Part shown: one piece after another, positions 34,429 through 43,792 of the stretch
Layout of the letters: each line of letters opens with the position of its first letter
Position numbering within the stretch: position 1 is the first letter of the stretch
Source: Halorubrum xinjiangense
GTDB lineage: Archaea; Halobacteriota; Halobacteria; Halobacteriales; Haloferacaceae
NCBI RefSeq assembly: GCF_900102375.1
Contig: NZ_FNBO01000001.1
Coordinates: forward strand, 372,001-436,000
Length of the DNA: 64,000 nucleotides
Direction: 5' to 3'
Program-made: the position numbers and the translations under genes
Notes under the pieces: generated by a model
Database searches by the model: none
Told to the model about the DNA's origin: nothing
What the model saw: the letters and a program-made list of their open reading frames with translations, nothing else

Positions 34429-37359
34429 ATGACCGAGGCCGACGAGCAGCCGGCTGCGACCGCCACCGGCCGGGAGATCTGGATCGAGAAGTACCGGCCG
34501 CAGACGCTCGACGACATCCACGGGCAGGAGGAGATCGTCGAGCGCCTCCAGAGCTACATCGCGCAGGACGACGTGCCCCACCTGCTCTTTTCAGGGCCTG
34601 CGGGTATTGGAAAGTGTGTGACCGGAGACACTCCGGTTTTGACCGATGCCGGCATACGGCTGATAGAGGACGTAGTCGGTGACACGGACGGCTTCGACGA
34701 GCCGGAAGACGGGCTTCGGGTCGCGACGATGACGGATCGGAACGGGTTCGAACACGTCGAGCCGTCGCACGTGTTCGGGAAGCAGACTGAGGAACTCGTC
34801 GAAGTGACGACCCGTGACGGCGCCGAGTTTCGGGTGACGCCGGAACACAGGCTCCGAGTCATCACTCACGACGGGTTCGAGTGGGTTACGGCCGGAGAAC
34901 TCTCGGACGGAGATCGGATCGCTCGACCCAGCCAACTGCCGACGCCCGGTTCGACGACAAAACGGACGCTACGCTGGTACGACGAAATGAACCCGGAGCG
35001 GACAGAGGTGACGCTTGCCGCCGAGCGCGCGGAAGAGATGGCCCTCGACCGGACGGTTTCACTCGCAACGATCCACGCGGCGACTGACGACGCGAATACG
35101 TGGGTAGACGATGTCGAAGCGATCGAGCACGTCAGGCAGGGCCGTCGCTCCAGATCGATTACCCCGCCGACGGACGTGACACCGGAACTCGCGCGGTTCG
35201 TCGGCCTCGCGATCAGCGAAGCGAGAATCGAGGGCGGTCGGATCAAGTTCTACAACACCGACGACGGGCTCCTCGACGCGTTCGAGTCGGCCGCACACGA
35301 CGTGTTCGAGGTGGAAACGAGACGGGGAGTACAGAAGGAGGTCCCCTACGTCGAAATCGGTTCCCGGACGCTGACGCACTACCTAGAATCAGTGTTCGAC
35401 GCGTTCGCCAGCGCAAAGAAGGGCGAGGGGATCGGTTCATCCCTCGTCACAGCCGGAGACGACGCGCGTGCCGCGTTCCTTCGAGCGATGTTCGACGCCG
35501 AGGCGCATATCAGCGCCAACGGACTGATCGAGCTGACGCAGCGAAATCGCGACCATATCACGCTGCTTTCGTACCTCCTCTCGACGTTCGGAATCTCTTC
35601 CCGTCGGAAGAAAGTGCGGAAGTCCGCGACCAACGGGTCGGGAGTCGAACGGACGTACCACGCCCTGTACATCTCGGGCGCACGGGATCTACGGCGATTC
35701 AGAGGTGCGGTCGGATTCTCGATTACTCACAAGTCCGAGCGGCTTGCCGAACACGCTGAAAAGCGATCGAACCCGAACTACGACACGATTCCGACGCAAG
35801 CTGTCCTTCGGGATCTCTGTCGACAACTCGATATTCCGATCACCGATCACGTACCCAAGAGCATTAATCCGGAGTCACCCGGAAGAGAGCGCTACTGCTC
35901 GATTCTCGACGACGTAGTCGATGCCGCAACGGAGCGGATCGAGGACACGCAGCGGGCGCTCGAACGCATCGAAGCGCTTCGACCGGAACTCGAAGCGGTG
36001 ACGACCGTGCCGGCACAGTGGGTCGAAAGCCGCGAGGAACTCGCACCGATCGAGGTCAGAAAGGAAGTCTCCGAGGAGGTCGGTGCGCGTTCGGACCGCC
36101 TTCTGGAGTACAGCGACGGTCGTCGGACGCCGCGGGCACATCGGACGGTACAGATACTCGGAGAGCTGGATCAACCCGTCGAGGATACCGACATCGACCG
36201 GGTGGAAGCGGAACTGAACGAGTGTATCGATCTGCTCGGCGTGGAGTACGCCGAGGTCGTAGACGGTCTTCAGATCGAGACGCCGGACCTCACGAATCTG
36301 CTTCGCTCTAACGACTCGACGTTGACATCCCTCACCCGTCTCGAAACGGTTGCGGAGCGCCTCAAAGAGATCGCCGCGGAGCGGCTGTCATCCGAGACCG
36401 TCGAGCTCCTTGATGAGGCGTCTCGGATTGCGAACGCGGACCTACGGTACGACGAGATAGAAACGGTCGAGCGCGCGGAGACCGACGAGCGCGTCTATGA
36501 TCTGACGGTCCCGGAGACGCGGAACTACGTCGCAGGCGAGGTTCCGACAGTGATGCACAACACGACCGCGGCCACCGCGATCGCCCGCGAGATCTACGGC
36601 GAGGACAACTGGCGCGGGAACTTCCTCGAACTCAACGCCTCCGACCAGCGCGGCATCGACGTCGTCCGCGACCGGATCAAGGGGTTCGCGCGCTCGTCGT
36701 TCGGCGGCGACTTTCGGATCGTGTTTCTCGACGAGTCGGACTCGCTCACGGATGATGCGCAGTCAGCGCTCCGTCGCACGATGGAGCAGTTCTCCGACAA
36801 CACCCGCTTTATCCTCTCGTGTAACTACTCGTCGAAGATCATCGACCCGATCCAGTCGCGCTGTGCCGTCTTCCGGTTCTCGCCGCTCTCCGACGAGGCG
36901 GTCGGCGGGATGGTCCGCGAGATCGCGGCGGCCGAGGGGATCGAGGTGACCGACGCGGGCGTCGACGCCCTCGTCTACGCGGCCGACGGCGACATGCGCC
37001 GCGCAATCAACTCGCTTCAGGCGGCGGCGACGACCGGCGGCGTCGTCGACGAGGAGGCGGTGTACGCGATCACGGCGACCGCGCGGCCGGAGGAGATCGA
37101 GTCGATGGTGACCGACGCGCTGGACGGCGACTTCGCGCGGGCGCGCTCGACGCTCGACACGCTGCTCACGGAGACGGGGATGGCCGGCGGCGACGTGATC
37201 GACCAGCTCCACCGCTCCGTCTGGGAGTTCGACCTGAGCGAGCGCGAGGCGGTGCGGCTCATGGAGCGCATCGGCGAGGCCGACTACCGGATCGCCGAGG
37301 GCGCCAACGAGCAGGTCCAACTGGAGTCGTTGCTCGCGGCGCTTACATTGGACGAATAG
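34429..37359 (+). CDS. rfcS: Replication factor C small subunit, interrupted by an intein
   Basis: The precursor has 976 residues; removing the 649-residue intein leaves 327, the usual RfcS length. Extein 1 (residues 1-62) has [20 protein letters not shown] and ends in SGPAGIGK, the Walker A motif. Extein 2 resumes with [13 protein letters not shown] and carries [20 protein letters not shown] (Walker B), [19 protein letters not shown] (sensor 1/SRC motif) and the C-terminal collar helices. RfcS with RfcL loads the PCNA clamp at replication forks. Splicing is required to rebuild the ATP site. Confidence 0.96.
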   Translation: MTEADEQPAATATGREIWIEKYRPQTLDDIHGQEEIVERLQSYIAQDDVPHLLFSGPAGIGKCVTGDTPVLTDAGIRLIEDVVGDTDGFDEPEDGLRVATMTDRNGFEHVEPSHVFGKQTEELVEVTTRDGAEFRVTPEHRLRVITHDGFEWVTAGELSDGDRIARPSQLPTPGSTTKRTLRWYDEMNPERTEVTLAAERAEEMALDRTVSLATIHAATDDANTWVDDVEAIEHVRQGRRSRSITPPTDVTPELARFVGLAISEARIEGGRIKFYNTDDGLLDAFESAAHDVFEVETRRGVQKEVPYVEIGSRTLTHYLESVFDAFASAKKGEGIGSSLVTAGDDARAAFLRAMFDAEAHISANGLIELTQRNRDHITLLSYLLSTFGISSRRKKVRKSATNGSGVERTYHALYISGARDLRRFRGAVGFSITHKSERLAEHAEKRSNPNYDTIPTQAVLRDLCRQLDIPITDHVPKSINPESPGRERYCSILDDVVDAATERIEDTQRALERIEALRPELEAVTTVPAQWVESREELAPIEVRKEVSEEVGARSDRLLEYSDGRRTPRAHRTVQILGELDQPVEDTDIDRVEAELNECIDLLGVEYAEVVDGLQIETPDLTNLLRSNDSTLTSLTRLETVAERLKEIAAERLSSETVELLDEASRIANADLRYDEIETVERAETDERVYDLTVPETRNYVAGEVPTVMHNTTAATAIAREIYGEDNWRGNFLELNASDQRGIDVVRDRIKGFARSSFGGDFRIVFLDESDSLTDDAQSALRRTMEQFSDNTRFILSCNYSSKIIDPIQSRCAVFRFSPLSDEAVGGMVREIAAAEGIEVTDAGVDALVYAADGDMRRAINSLQAAATTGGVVDEEAVYAITATARPEEIESMVTDALDGDFARARSTLDTLLTETGMAGGDVIDQLHRSVWEFDLSEREAVRLMERIGEADYRIAEGANEQVQLESLLAALTLDE
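34615..36561 (+). mobile_element. Intein in rfcS Walker A site, with LAGLIDADG-type endonuclease region
   Basis: Precursor residues 63-711 (649 aa). The splice-domain motifs are complete: Cys at position 1 ([13 protein letters not shown]), block B TPEHRL, block [18 protein letters not shown] and the C-terminal His-Asn (VMHN) followed by Thr as +1 nucleophile. The middle has candidate LAGLIDADG helices [15 protein letters not shown] and [13 protein letters not shown]; the second has Glu-Ala where Asp-Gly is usual. A long helical stretch rich in Glu and Arg precedes block F. Its DNA is visibly less G+C-rich than the flanking exteins, as expected for a horizontally moving element. Confidence 0.93.
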
Positions 37360-37390
37360 CGATAGAGCGGTTTCGGGTCTCTACTCGGCT

Positions 37391-37739
37391 CTTTATAAAT
37401 CGTGGACCACGGATCGACGACGAACACTGCCAAAGCCCCAGCCGCGAGGCGGGCGTACACTCGCTGCGCTCCTCACTCGGTCGCTCACTTCGTTCGCTCC
37501 CTCGTTGCGGTGCTTGCGTCGCCTGCGCCCGCCTCGCGGCTGCCCCTTTGAGTCCACCCCACAGCACAGCACCGCAGCCTCACGCCTCCCCAGCCTCGTC
37601 GGTGGTCCTCCGCTTCGCTCCGGACCACCGACTCACTCGCGCGTGCTCCTCGCGACCGCCTGCGGCGGCCGCTCGGAGGCACGCAGGGAGGCGCTACGCG
37701 CCTCTGGCAGCCGGCGGCGGAGCCGCCGGCGACGCCACC
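37391..37739 (-). repeat. Structured dispersed repeat, copy 2
   Basis: Minus-strand copy filling the gap between rfcS and the phosphodiesterase gene. It keeps GGTGGCG, GCACGCGCGAG, GGGGAGGCGTGAGGCTGCGG, the stem with CAAAG/CTTTG and GGG/GGG, and the loop blocks CGACGCAAGCACCG and GAGGAGCGCAGCGAG. Hairpin 3 has a perfect 17-bp stem (37439-37455 with 37526-37542). Hairpin 2 is a perfect 11-bp GTCGGTGGTCC/GGACCACCGAC. This copy has extra hairpin sequence near its 5' end (GCCGGCGGC/GCCGCCGGC and GAGGCGC/GCGCCTC). It ends in TTTATAAA at 37391-37398. Confidence 0.85.
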
Positions 37740-37752
37740 GCGGCAGACGCGC

Positions 37753-37760
37753 TTTTTAAA
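37753..37760 (+). promoter_or_regulatory. TATA-like box of the phosphodiesterase gene
   Basis: TTTTTAAA is centred 27 nt before the ATG at 37784. It lies just outside the 5' end of repeat copy 2. Confidence 0.55.
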
Positions 37761-37783
37761 TCACGGCGGCGCCGACGGCCGGT

Positions 37784-38323
37784 ATGCTCGTCGTCGTCTC
37801 CGACACGCACGCACGCGAGGAGTCGAGGCTTCAGGGGCGGACCGCAGAGGCGGTCCGCGAGGCGGAGCTGGTGATTCACGCGGGCGACTTCTACCGCGAG
37901 CCGGTGCTGGACGCCTTTCAGTCGGCCGCCGCGAGCCTCCGCGCCGTCTACGGCAACAACGACGATGCCGCGATCCGCGACCGGGTCCCCGAGGTGCGGA
38001 CCGTCGAGTACGCCGGGGTTCGGTTCGCGGTCACGCACCGCCACCGGAGCGGCGACACGGGGCTCGTCATGCTCGCTCGCGGCCGCGACGCCGACGCCGT
38101 GATCTGCGGCCACAGCCACCGCCCGCGGTTCGACGACTCGGGCGGCCTCCCGATACTGAACCCCGGCAGCCACGCGCAGCCGCGCGGCAACCGCGCGGCG
38201 CACGCGGAGCTGACTCCTGCGGAGGGCGAGGACGGAAGCGGGAGCGCGCTGGACGGGGAGCTGGTGACGCCGGACGGCGAGCCGTTCGAGAGGTTTCGTA
38301 TCGAGGGCGGCGGCGCGGAATAA
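37784..38323 (+). CDS. YfcE/MJ0936-type metallophosphoesterase
   Basis: This 179-residue protein has the full metal-binding set of the family: VVSDTHAR, IHAGDFYR, VYGNNDDAAIR, ITH-equivalent FAVTHRHRSG and VICGHSHRPRFD, then LNPGSHAQPRG. These enzymes hydrolyse phosphodiesters, including cyclic nucleotides in some homologues; the substrate here is unknown. Seven residues around DGSGSALDG form a loop before the last strand. ATG at 37784 fits the promoter spacing. Confidence 0.92.
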   Translation: MLVVVSDTHAREESRLQGRTAEAVREAELVIHAGDFYREPVLDAFQSAAASLRAVYGNNDDAAIRDRVPEVRTVEYAGVRFAVTHRHRSGDTGLVMLARGRDADAVICGHSHRPRFDDSGGLPILNPGSHAQPRGNRAAHAELTPAEGEDGSGSALDGELVTPDGEPFERFRIEGGGAE

Positions 38324-38651
38324 CGGCGCGAGTAACGGAGAAAGGCCGAAGCAAGGTGCCGGCGTGCGGCCGCGGGACGCGGTCACAGCGCGTGGCCGCC
38401 GCGTCAGCGAGGACCGATCGCGACGCCCCGCGTACGGCCGGGCCGGCCGACGGTCGTGTGCGCGGTGACGGACCCATATCGGTGCGGGCGGAGTCGCCGG
38501 CAGTCGGACGGGGCGGCCGGGGAGAGGTACCGGGAGGGGAGGTACCGGGCAGGGAGGGAGCGGCCGCGAGTCCGATCGGCCGGCGGTCGGCCGGCGTTTC
38601 CGAGCGTGTGAGGGCCGAAGCGGGGGGTCGCGACTACACGTAGTCCGGGTA

Positions 38652-38663
38652 CCGATATATACG
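38652..38663 (+). promoter_or_regulatory. AT-rich motif shared with the pst upstream region
   Basis: CCGATATATACG matches CCGGTATATACG at 10219-10230 in 11 of 12 bases. It ends 119 nt before the first gene of the PiT phosphate transporter pair. A role as a phosphate-response site is inferred. Confidence 0.4.
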
Positions 38664-38750
38664 TGGCTGAGAGACAAAGGGGCGTTTTAGTCACCGCAGG
38701 TCGTCCGCACTCGGGCGCGTTACGGAGGGGCGCGGCCACGCGGCTCGAAA

Positions 38751-38758
38751 ATTATAAC
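38751..38758 (+). promoter_or_regulatory. TATA-like box for the small protein/PiT operon
   Basis: ATTATAAC is centred 27 nt before the ATG at 38782, predicting a leaderless transcript. Confidence 0.55.
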
Positions 38759-38781
38759 CGCGTGCCGACGGATTCGGTCGT

Positions 38782-38910
38782 ATGCTCCCGGTCCAACCGC
38801 TGTTCGTACTCCTGTTGGTGGGTCTTCTCGGGCTGTTCTTCTTCGGGTTCCTCCTCGTCCGGCGCACGGTGGCCGGGCTGAACGAGGGGTACAACGACGG
38901 GCGAAACTGA
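38782..38910 (+). CDS. 42-residue single-span membrane protein coupled to the PiT transporter
   Basis: ATG at 38782 opens a short frame: MLPVQPLFVLLLVGLLGLFF, further hydrophobic residues, then LLVRRTVAGLNEGYNDGRN and TGA. One helix is predicted with a positively charged then polar C-terminus. Its stop overlaps the transporter start by one base (TGATG), and a TATA-like box sits 27 nt upstream, so it is almost certainly a real gene. It is probably a small subunit or regulator of the transporter (inference). Confidence 0.8.
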   Translation: MLPVQPLFVLLLVGLLGLFFFGFLLVRRTVAGLNEGYNDGRN

Positions 38911-40085
38911 TGGTCTTCGTCACCGCCGCGACGCTGCTCGTCGCCGCCGGCGCCAGCCTCTTTATGGCGTGGTCGATCGGCGCCGGATCGTCGGGGTCGA
39001 CCCCGTTCGCGCCCGCGGTCGGCGCGAACGCCATCTCCGTGATGCGCGCCGGCCTCGTCGTCGGCGTCCTCGGGCTGCTCGGCGCGATACTTCAGGGCGC
39101 GAACGTGACGGAGGCGGTCGGCACCGAGCTCATCGGCGGCGTGACGCTGACGGCCGCGGCGGCCATCGTCGCGCTCGTCACTGCCGCAGCGCTGGTCGCG
39201 ATAGGCGTGTTCGCGGGCTACCCGATCGCGACGGCGTTCACCGTCACCGGAGCGGTCGTCGGCGTCGGCCTCGCGCTCGGCGGCGACCCGGCGTGGCCGA
39301 AGTACGCCGAGATCATGACGCTGTGGGTGCTCACGCCGTTCGTCGGCGGCGGCGTCGCCTACGGCGTCGCCCGGTCGCTCATCGGCGAGTCGCTCCCCGA
39401 GCGGCCGCTCACGGCCGTGCTCGCCGGACTCGTCGGCGCGATCCTCGCGAACGTCGGGTTCGCGCTGCTCGGCCCCGCGGGCGAGCAGGCGTCGGTCGCG
39501 ACCGTCCTCGGGTCAGGGCTCGGGATCGGCGGCGCAGGTCCCCCCGCGGTGAGCCTCGCCATCGCCGCGCTCGTCGCGGTCGCGGTGTACGCGGACCTCG
39601 GCCGCGACCGCGAGGGCGCGCAGCGCCGGTTCCTGCTCGCGATGGGCGGGCTCGTCGCGTTCTCGGCTGGCGGGTCGCAGGTGGGGCTCGCGATCGGCCC
39701 GCTCGTCCCGATCTTCAGCGAGGTCGGCGTCCCGCTGTGGGCGTTGCTCGTCGGCGGGGGCGTCGGGCTGCTCGCCGGGTCGTGGACCGGCGCGCCGCGG
39801 ATGATCAAAGCGATCGCCCAGGACTACGCCTCGATGGGGCCGCGGCGGTCGATCGCGGCGCTCATCCCGTCGTTCGCGATCGCCCAGACCGCCGTCGCCT
39901 TCGGGATCCCCGTCTCGTTCAACGAGATCATCGTCTCGGCGATCGTCGGGGCAGGTTATGCCGCCGGCGACGCGGGCGTGAGCCGCAAGAAGATGGGGTA
40001 CACGGTGCTCGCGTGGATCGGGTCGCTCGTCGGCGCGTTCACGCTCGGGTTCGTCGTCTTCTCGGCGGTCGACTTCGTCGTCTGA
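38910..40085 (+). CDS. Inorganic phosphate transporter (PiT family)
   Basis: This 391-residue protein has about ten membrane helices. Both PiT signature repeats are present: the N-terminal GSSGSTPFAPAVGANAISVMRAGL and C-terminal SFNEIIVSAIVGAGYAAGDAGVSRKK. A cytoplasmic loop is centred near residue 225 (DLGRDREGAQRRF). These carriers use Na+ or H+ to import phosphate with low affinity. This complements the high-affinity Pst system at 4.2-10.1 kb. Translation is coupled to the 42-residue gene upstream. Confidence 0.93.
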   Translation: MVFVTAATLLVAAGASLFMAWSIGAGSSGSTPFAPAVGANAISVMRAGLVVGVLGLLGAILQGANVTEAVGTELIGGVTLTAAAAIVALVTAAALVAIGVFAGYPIATAFTVTGAVVGVGLALGGDPAWPKYAEIMTLWVLTPFVGGGVAYGVARSLIGESLPERPLTAVLAGLVGAILANVGFALLGPAGEQASVATVLGSGLGIGGAGPPAVSLAIAALVAVAVYADLGRDREGAQRRFLLAMGGLVAFSAGGSQVGLAIGPLVPIFSEVGVPLWALLVGGGVGLLAGSWTGAPRMIKAIAQDYASMGPRRSIAALIPSFAIAQTAVAFGIPVSFNEIIVSAIVGAGYAAGDAGVSRKKMGYTVLAWIGSLVGAFTLGFVVFSAVDFVV

Positions 40086-40122
40086 GGGGCTCCGAACGTT
40101 CTGCCGGCCCTGCTCTCCCGTC

Positions 40123-41280
40123 TCAGACGCGCAGTTCCGGATACGTCGGCAGCCGCGCGGACCCCGCGCTCCCGTCCACGAACGGGAGGTCGACGGCGGT
40201 GGCGGGGACCTCCTCGCCGTCGACGCGGACGGTGACCGCCCCGTGGTCGGCGTCGAACGCGACGAGCGCCAACGCGACCGGCACGTCGGTCGCGGGGCCG
40301 ACAGCGGCCCGGGTGACCTCGCCTATCGCCTCGTCGCCGTCGAAGACGGCCGCGCCGGAGTCGGGGAGCGCGTCGTCGATCCCCTGCGGGTCCGCGTTCG
40401 CGTCGACGCCGGCGACCGCCTCCGTCAGGCCGTCCAGTTCGAGGCCGACGAGCCGCCGGCTCGGCCGCCCCTGGTTCTCCACGCGCGAGACGACCTCCTG
40501 CCCGACGTAACACCCCTTGTCGAAGTCGAGCGCGTTCCGGATGCCGAGGACGTTCGGGACCGTCCCCGCCAGCTCGTACTCGAAGAGGGGCGTGCCGGCC
40601 TCGGTCGCGAGCGCGTCCCACGTCCGGTAGCCGAACGGCGCGGCGTTGAGCCCGCGGTTGATCAGGGTGTCGAACACGTCGCCCGCGTCGGCGGCCGCAC
40701 AGACGATCTCGTACCCCTCCTCGCCCAGCGGCGCGTCCGTCGCGATCACGGTGACGCCGGCGTCGACCATCGACCCGCGGACGAACGAGAGCGGCCCCTC
40801 GGGGGCGCCAGGACCGCCGAGGACGGAGGCGACCTTCTCGGTCGATTTCGGGCCGTGAACGCCGAACACGCCGAACTCGTCGGAGACGTCGTCGATCTCG
40901 ACGTCCTGGATGAACACGTTCTCCGCCCAGTCTGCGGCGACCGACTCGACCCGTTCCGGGGGGAGGAAGACGAGCAGCCGCTCGTCGGCGTTGTACACGT
41001 ACATGTCCGTCTCGATCCCGCCCTGCGGGTCGAGCAGGAGGGCGTACGTCCCCTCCCCGTCATCGGCCGGGACGCGGTTCGAGACGGCGTTGTCGACGAA
41101 CTCGACGCGGTCGGCCCCCCTGACGGCGAGGACGCCGTACCCCATCTCGATCACGCCGGCGACGTTGCGGACCGCCTTGCCGACGCGGACGGGCTTCCCG
41201 TAGTGGTCGACCACTTCGCGGCCGCCGCGGTCGCGGTACACGGCGCCGTGCGCGTCGTGGGTGCCGGAGACGAGCGTCAT
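40123..41280 (-). CDS. YgfZ/GcvT-like folate-binding protein
   Basis: The protein has 385 residues from the ATG at 41280. The aminomethyltransferase fold is visible, with the YgfZ signature KGCYVGQEVVSRVENQG (including the reactive-looking Cys in K-G-C-Y-x-G-Q-E) and GTVPNVLGIRNALDFD before it. The N-terminal part has GREVVDHYGKPVRVGKAVRN. YgfZ proteins help Fe-S cluster enzymes mature in a folate-dependent way. The lone copy outside a glycine-cleavage operon favours this over GcvT. Confidence 0.88.
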   Translation of the reverse strand: MTLVSGTHDAHGAVYRDRGGREVVDHYGKPVRVGKAVRNVAGVIEMGYGVLAVRGADRVEFVDNAVSNRVPADDGEGTYALLLDPQGGIETDMYVYNADERLLVFLPPERVESVAADWAENVFIQDVEIDDVSDEFGVFGVHGPKSTEKVASVLGGPGAPEGPLSFVRGSMVDAGVTVIATDAPLGEEGYEIVCAAADAGDVFDTLINRGLNAAPFGYRTWDALATEAGTPLFEYELAGTVPNVLGIRNALDFDKGCYVGQEVVSRVENQGRPSRRLVGLELDGLTEAVAGVDANADPQGIDDALPDSGAAVFDGDEAIGEVTRAAVGPATDVPVALALVAFDADHGAVTVRVDGEEVPATAVDLPFVDGSAGSARLPTYPELRV

Positions 41281-41327
41281 GGTCGGAGGGACGCGATCGA
41301 GGGCCAAAAGGCCGCCGTCTCCGGCGG

Positions 41328-41624
41328 CTACAGCCCGAGGCGATCGCGGATCGCGTCGACCAGGCCCGCCGACGGGTCGTCGGGCGCCTCGGGGTCCGGA
41401 ACGACCCGGTCGTGAGCGTACACCCGGACGCGATCCTCGGACTCGACGGTGATCAGCGAGTCCTCCTTCAGCGCCGAGAGGGCTTCCTCGACGGCGTCGA
41501 TGTCGGCGTCGACGGCCGCGCGCAGTTCGAGGACGGTCATCCCCTCGTCGCCGCGGTCGACGAGCGCGTCGAGCAGCGCGACCTCGACGTCCGGCCGGTC
41601 GCGGTATTCCGGCTTTGCGGCCAT
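41328..41624 (-). CDS. Small winged-helix-like haloarchaeal protein (DUF6432-like)
   Basis: This 98-residue protein has a winged-helix pattern: DVEVALLDALVDRGDEGMTV (helix 1), LRAAVDADIDAVEEALSALK (helices 2-3) and a wing DSLITVESEDRVRVYAHD, with a C-terminal amphipathic tail ending DAIRDRLGL. I associate it with DUF6432 from memory. It sits 47 bp upstream (minus strand) of the YgfZ-like gene. DNA binding is plausible but not shown. Confidence 0.8.
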   Translation of the reverse strand: MAAKPEYRDRPDVEVALLDALVDRGDEGMTVLELRAAVDADIDAVEEALSALKEDSLITVESEDRVRVYAHDRVVPDPEAPDDPSAGLVDAIRDRLGL

Positions 41625-41720
41625 ACGTGCCCTTTACGCGGGGCGGACTTTACGTCTACCGGCGGATCGGCGGGCCGGGAGCGAGAGCCGGCGAGCAGCA
41701 GGCGCACCGAGCGCGCCGCG

Positions 41721-42242
41721 TCAGCGGACCAGCCGCGAACAGGTGCCACAGAGGTTCTCCTCTTTCACGTCGACCTCGCGGACGGTGGGCGAAAACGACA
41801 TCACGCACTTGCTGTTGTCGCAGTGTTCCAAGCCGAGGGTGTGGCCGATCTCGTGGACGACCTCCTTGCGGACGCGGTCGCCGAAGACATCGACCGCGGG
41901 CCGAGAAGAGACGCCGCCGTCGGAGGAGGTGCGGAGGCGGTGGGTCGAGATGACCGAGCCGCTGCCGTTGAGGTACGCGAGGCCGAACACGTAGTTCCGC
42001 CGGCGGTAGTAGAGGTCCTCGGGGGTTATGCCGATGTTCTTCTCGCCGCCGCCGACCCGCGTGACCGTCTCGATGAGGTCCTCGGCGCGGTACTGGCCGC
42101 GGTCGCTGTCGAACGCGGAGTCGGGGATCGCCTGATCGTCGTGGACCGTCACGTCGCAGTCGTACACGGAACGCAGCGCACCGGAGGCCTCCCGTTTCAC
42201 TTGGGGGGTGACCTCTCCGACCGGGACGATGTCCACGAGCAT
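41721..42242 (-). CDS. Archaemetzincin-family zinc metalloprotease
   Basis: The protein has 173 residues from the ATG at 42242 (MLVDIVPVGEV). The extended zinc motif HEIGHTLGLEHC fits HExxHxxGxxHC, and the downstream set CDNSKCVMSFS and LCGTC supplies the second, four-Cys zinc site of archaemetzincins. YVFGLAYLNGSGSVIST matches the conserved strand before the active site. A longer frame opening at 42269 adds nine residues before the usual start. A cytoplasmic peptidase; substrate unknown. Confidence 0.94.
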   Translation of the reverse strand: MLVDIVPVGEVTPQVKREASGALRSVYDCDVTVHDDQAIPDSAFDSDRGQYRAEDLIETVTRVGGGEKNIGITPEDLYYRRRNYVFGLAYLNGSGSVISTHRLRTSSDGGVSSRPAVDVFGDRVRKEVVHEIGHTLGLEHCDNSKCVMSFSPTVREVDVKEENLCGTCSRLVR

Positions 42243-42281
42243 GGAACCGCTTTTGACCGCCGCGGTCATAAAGGCCGCGCC

Positions 42282-42785
42282 GTGGTCTCATCCCCACCGT
42301 CGGAACGGGCGCTGGTCGCCGCGCTCGACCCGTACGAGCGGCCGATCGAGGTCGGCGTCGGGCGGCGCCCGGATGTCGCCCGCGCGCTCGCCGACCGCGG
42401 GCGCGAGGTCGTCGCGTTCGACGTCGAGGTGAGCGAGGACGCGCGCGACGCCGCGGCTGCGACCCGGACGTCGAGCGCGGGGTCGCTCCGCGTCGTCGCC
42501 GCGGACGTGACGGCGCTGGCGACGGCCGGCGGGGATCGCTTGATACGGGACGCGCTCGGGCTCGACGCAAGCAACGAGGACGAGCGGGACGCCTCGAACG
42601 CGTCCACCGGCGTCGACGCCGTGTACGCGCGAAATCTCCCCGCCGAGCTCCAGCGACCGACCGTCGCGCTGGCGGAGCGGCTCGACGCCGCCTGTCTGTT
42701 CACCACGCTCGGGTTCGAGGAGCCGGTCGTCGACGTCCGCCGCCGGTCGACGGAGTCGGGGACCGTCGTGTACGTCGCGCGCTGA
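42282..42785 (+). CDS. UPF0146 family protein
   Basis: The protein has 167 residues from the GTG at 42282 (MVSSPPSERALVAALDPYER). The Rossmann-like pattern IEVGVGRRPDVARALADRG, VVAFDVEV and VDAVYARNLPAELQRPTVAL are characteristic of the archaeal UPF0146 family, which looks like a methyltransferase-type fold without a proven activity. It is divergent from the archaemetzincin with only 39 bp between starts, so their promoters overlap. Confidence 0.85.
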   Translation: MVSSPPSERALVAALDPYERPIEVGVGRRPDVARALADRGREVVAFDVEVSEDARDAAAATRTSSAGSLRVVAADVTALATAGGDRLIRDALGLDASNEDERDASNASTGVDAVYARNLPAELQRPTVALAERLDAACLFTTLGFEEPVVDVRRRSTESGTVVYVAR

Positions 42786-42881
42786 CGAGCCGCCTTGGCA
42801 GTTTCCCCCGCGACGCCTCCCGAACCGGCGACGTCGGCCGCGAACCCGAACGTTCATTCCGCCGCCAACCGGGGTAGCGGT

Positions 42882-43745
42882 ATGCAGGTCGACGCAGTGG
42901 TCCTCGACATCGACGGGGTGTTGGTCGACGTGGCGGACTCCTACCGTCGGGCGATCCTCGAATCGGTCGACCGCGTCTGCGGCAAGCCGATCGACCGGGA
43001 CGCGGTCCAGGCGTTCAAAGACGCCGGCGGGTTCAACAACGACTGGGAGCTGACGGACGCCGCCGCGCTGTTCGTGTTGGCCCGCCGCGAGGGGCTCCGG
43101 ATGGACGTCGACGAGTTCACCGACCGCGTCCGCGAGCTCGGCGGCGGCCTCGACGCGGCCAAGGAAGTCGTCGGCGATCTCCCGCGGGTCGCGCAGGCCC
43201 GCGTCCGCGACCAGTGGGACAGGGACGCGCTCCGCGAGACGTTCCAGGCGCTCTACCTCGGCGCGGAGCTGTACCGCGAGCTGGAGGGCGGCGAACCCCC
43301 CATCGAGGCGGAGGGGTACATCCACGACGAGCCGACGCTCGTCGACCCCGAGACGATCGCCGACCTCACCGCACGGTTCGACGTGGGCGTCCTCACCGGC
43401 CGGCCGGCCGCGGAGGCCGACATCGCCTTGGAGCGCGTCGGCCTCGACGTGCCCGCGGACCGACGGTTCACGATGGACGACTGGGAGGAAGGGAAGCCGC
43501 ACCCGCGGGCGCTCGTCGAACTCGCCGAGCGGTTCGACGCGGAGCGCGTCGCGTTCGCGGGCGACACCCTCGACGACGTGCGGACCGCGCGCAACGCCGA
43601 CGAGACCGACGAGACGCGCGTCTACTACGGTATCGGCGTCCTCACCGGCGGACTCACCGGCGAGGCGGGCCGCGAAAAGTTCGCCGGGAACGGGGCCGAC
43701 GCGGTGATCGACGACGTGAACGAGCTAGTAGCGTTGTTGGAGTAG
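42882..43745 (+). CDS. HAD-superfamily hydrolase (TIGR01548-like)
   Basis: This 287-residue protein has HAD motif I at the N-terminus ([17 protein letters not shown], nucleophile Asp in DIDGV), a helical cap with [21 protein letters not shown], motif [14 protein letters not shown], Lys in motif III ([10 protein letters not shown]) and motif [18 protein letters not shown]. The FNNDWE cap motif is typical of the archaeal and cyanobacterial TIGR01548 group. Phosphatase activity is likely; substrate unknown. Confidence 0.92.
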   Translation: MQVDAVVLDIDGVLVDVADSYRRAILESVDRVCGKPIDRDAVQAFKDAGGFNNDWELTDAAALFVLARREGLRMDVDEFTDRVRELGGGLDAAKEVVGDLPRVAQARVRDQWDRDALRETFQALYLGAELYRELEGGEPPIEAEGYIHDEPTLVDPETIADLTARFDVGVLTGRPAAEADIALERVGLDVPADRRFTMDDWEEGKPHPRALVELAERFDAERVAFAGDTLDDVRTARNADETDETRVYYGIGVLTGGLTGEAGREKFAGNGADAVIDDVNELVALLE

Positions 43746-43792
43746 TCGGCGGCGTGCCGTGGCTGTGGCTCGTGTGAAACGAAGACGGAAGG

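Larger units (their letters stand above)
38324..38781. other. 458-bp intergenic region without a gene
   Basis: G+C-rich. It holds a direct repeat of GAGGTACCGGG (38524 and 38539, 15 bp apart) and the AT-rich motif CCGATATATACG at 38652-38663, also seen upstream of pstS. ATTATAAC at 38751-38758 is a TATA-like box 27 nt before the small ORF at 38782. I see no coding potential or copy of the dispersed repeat here. Confidence 0.6.
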
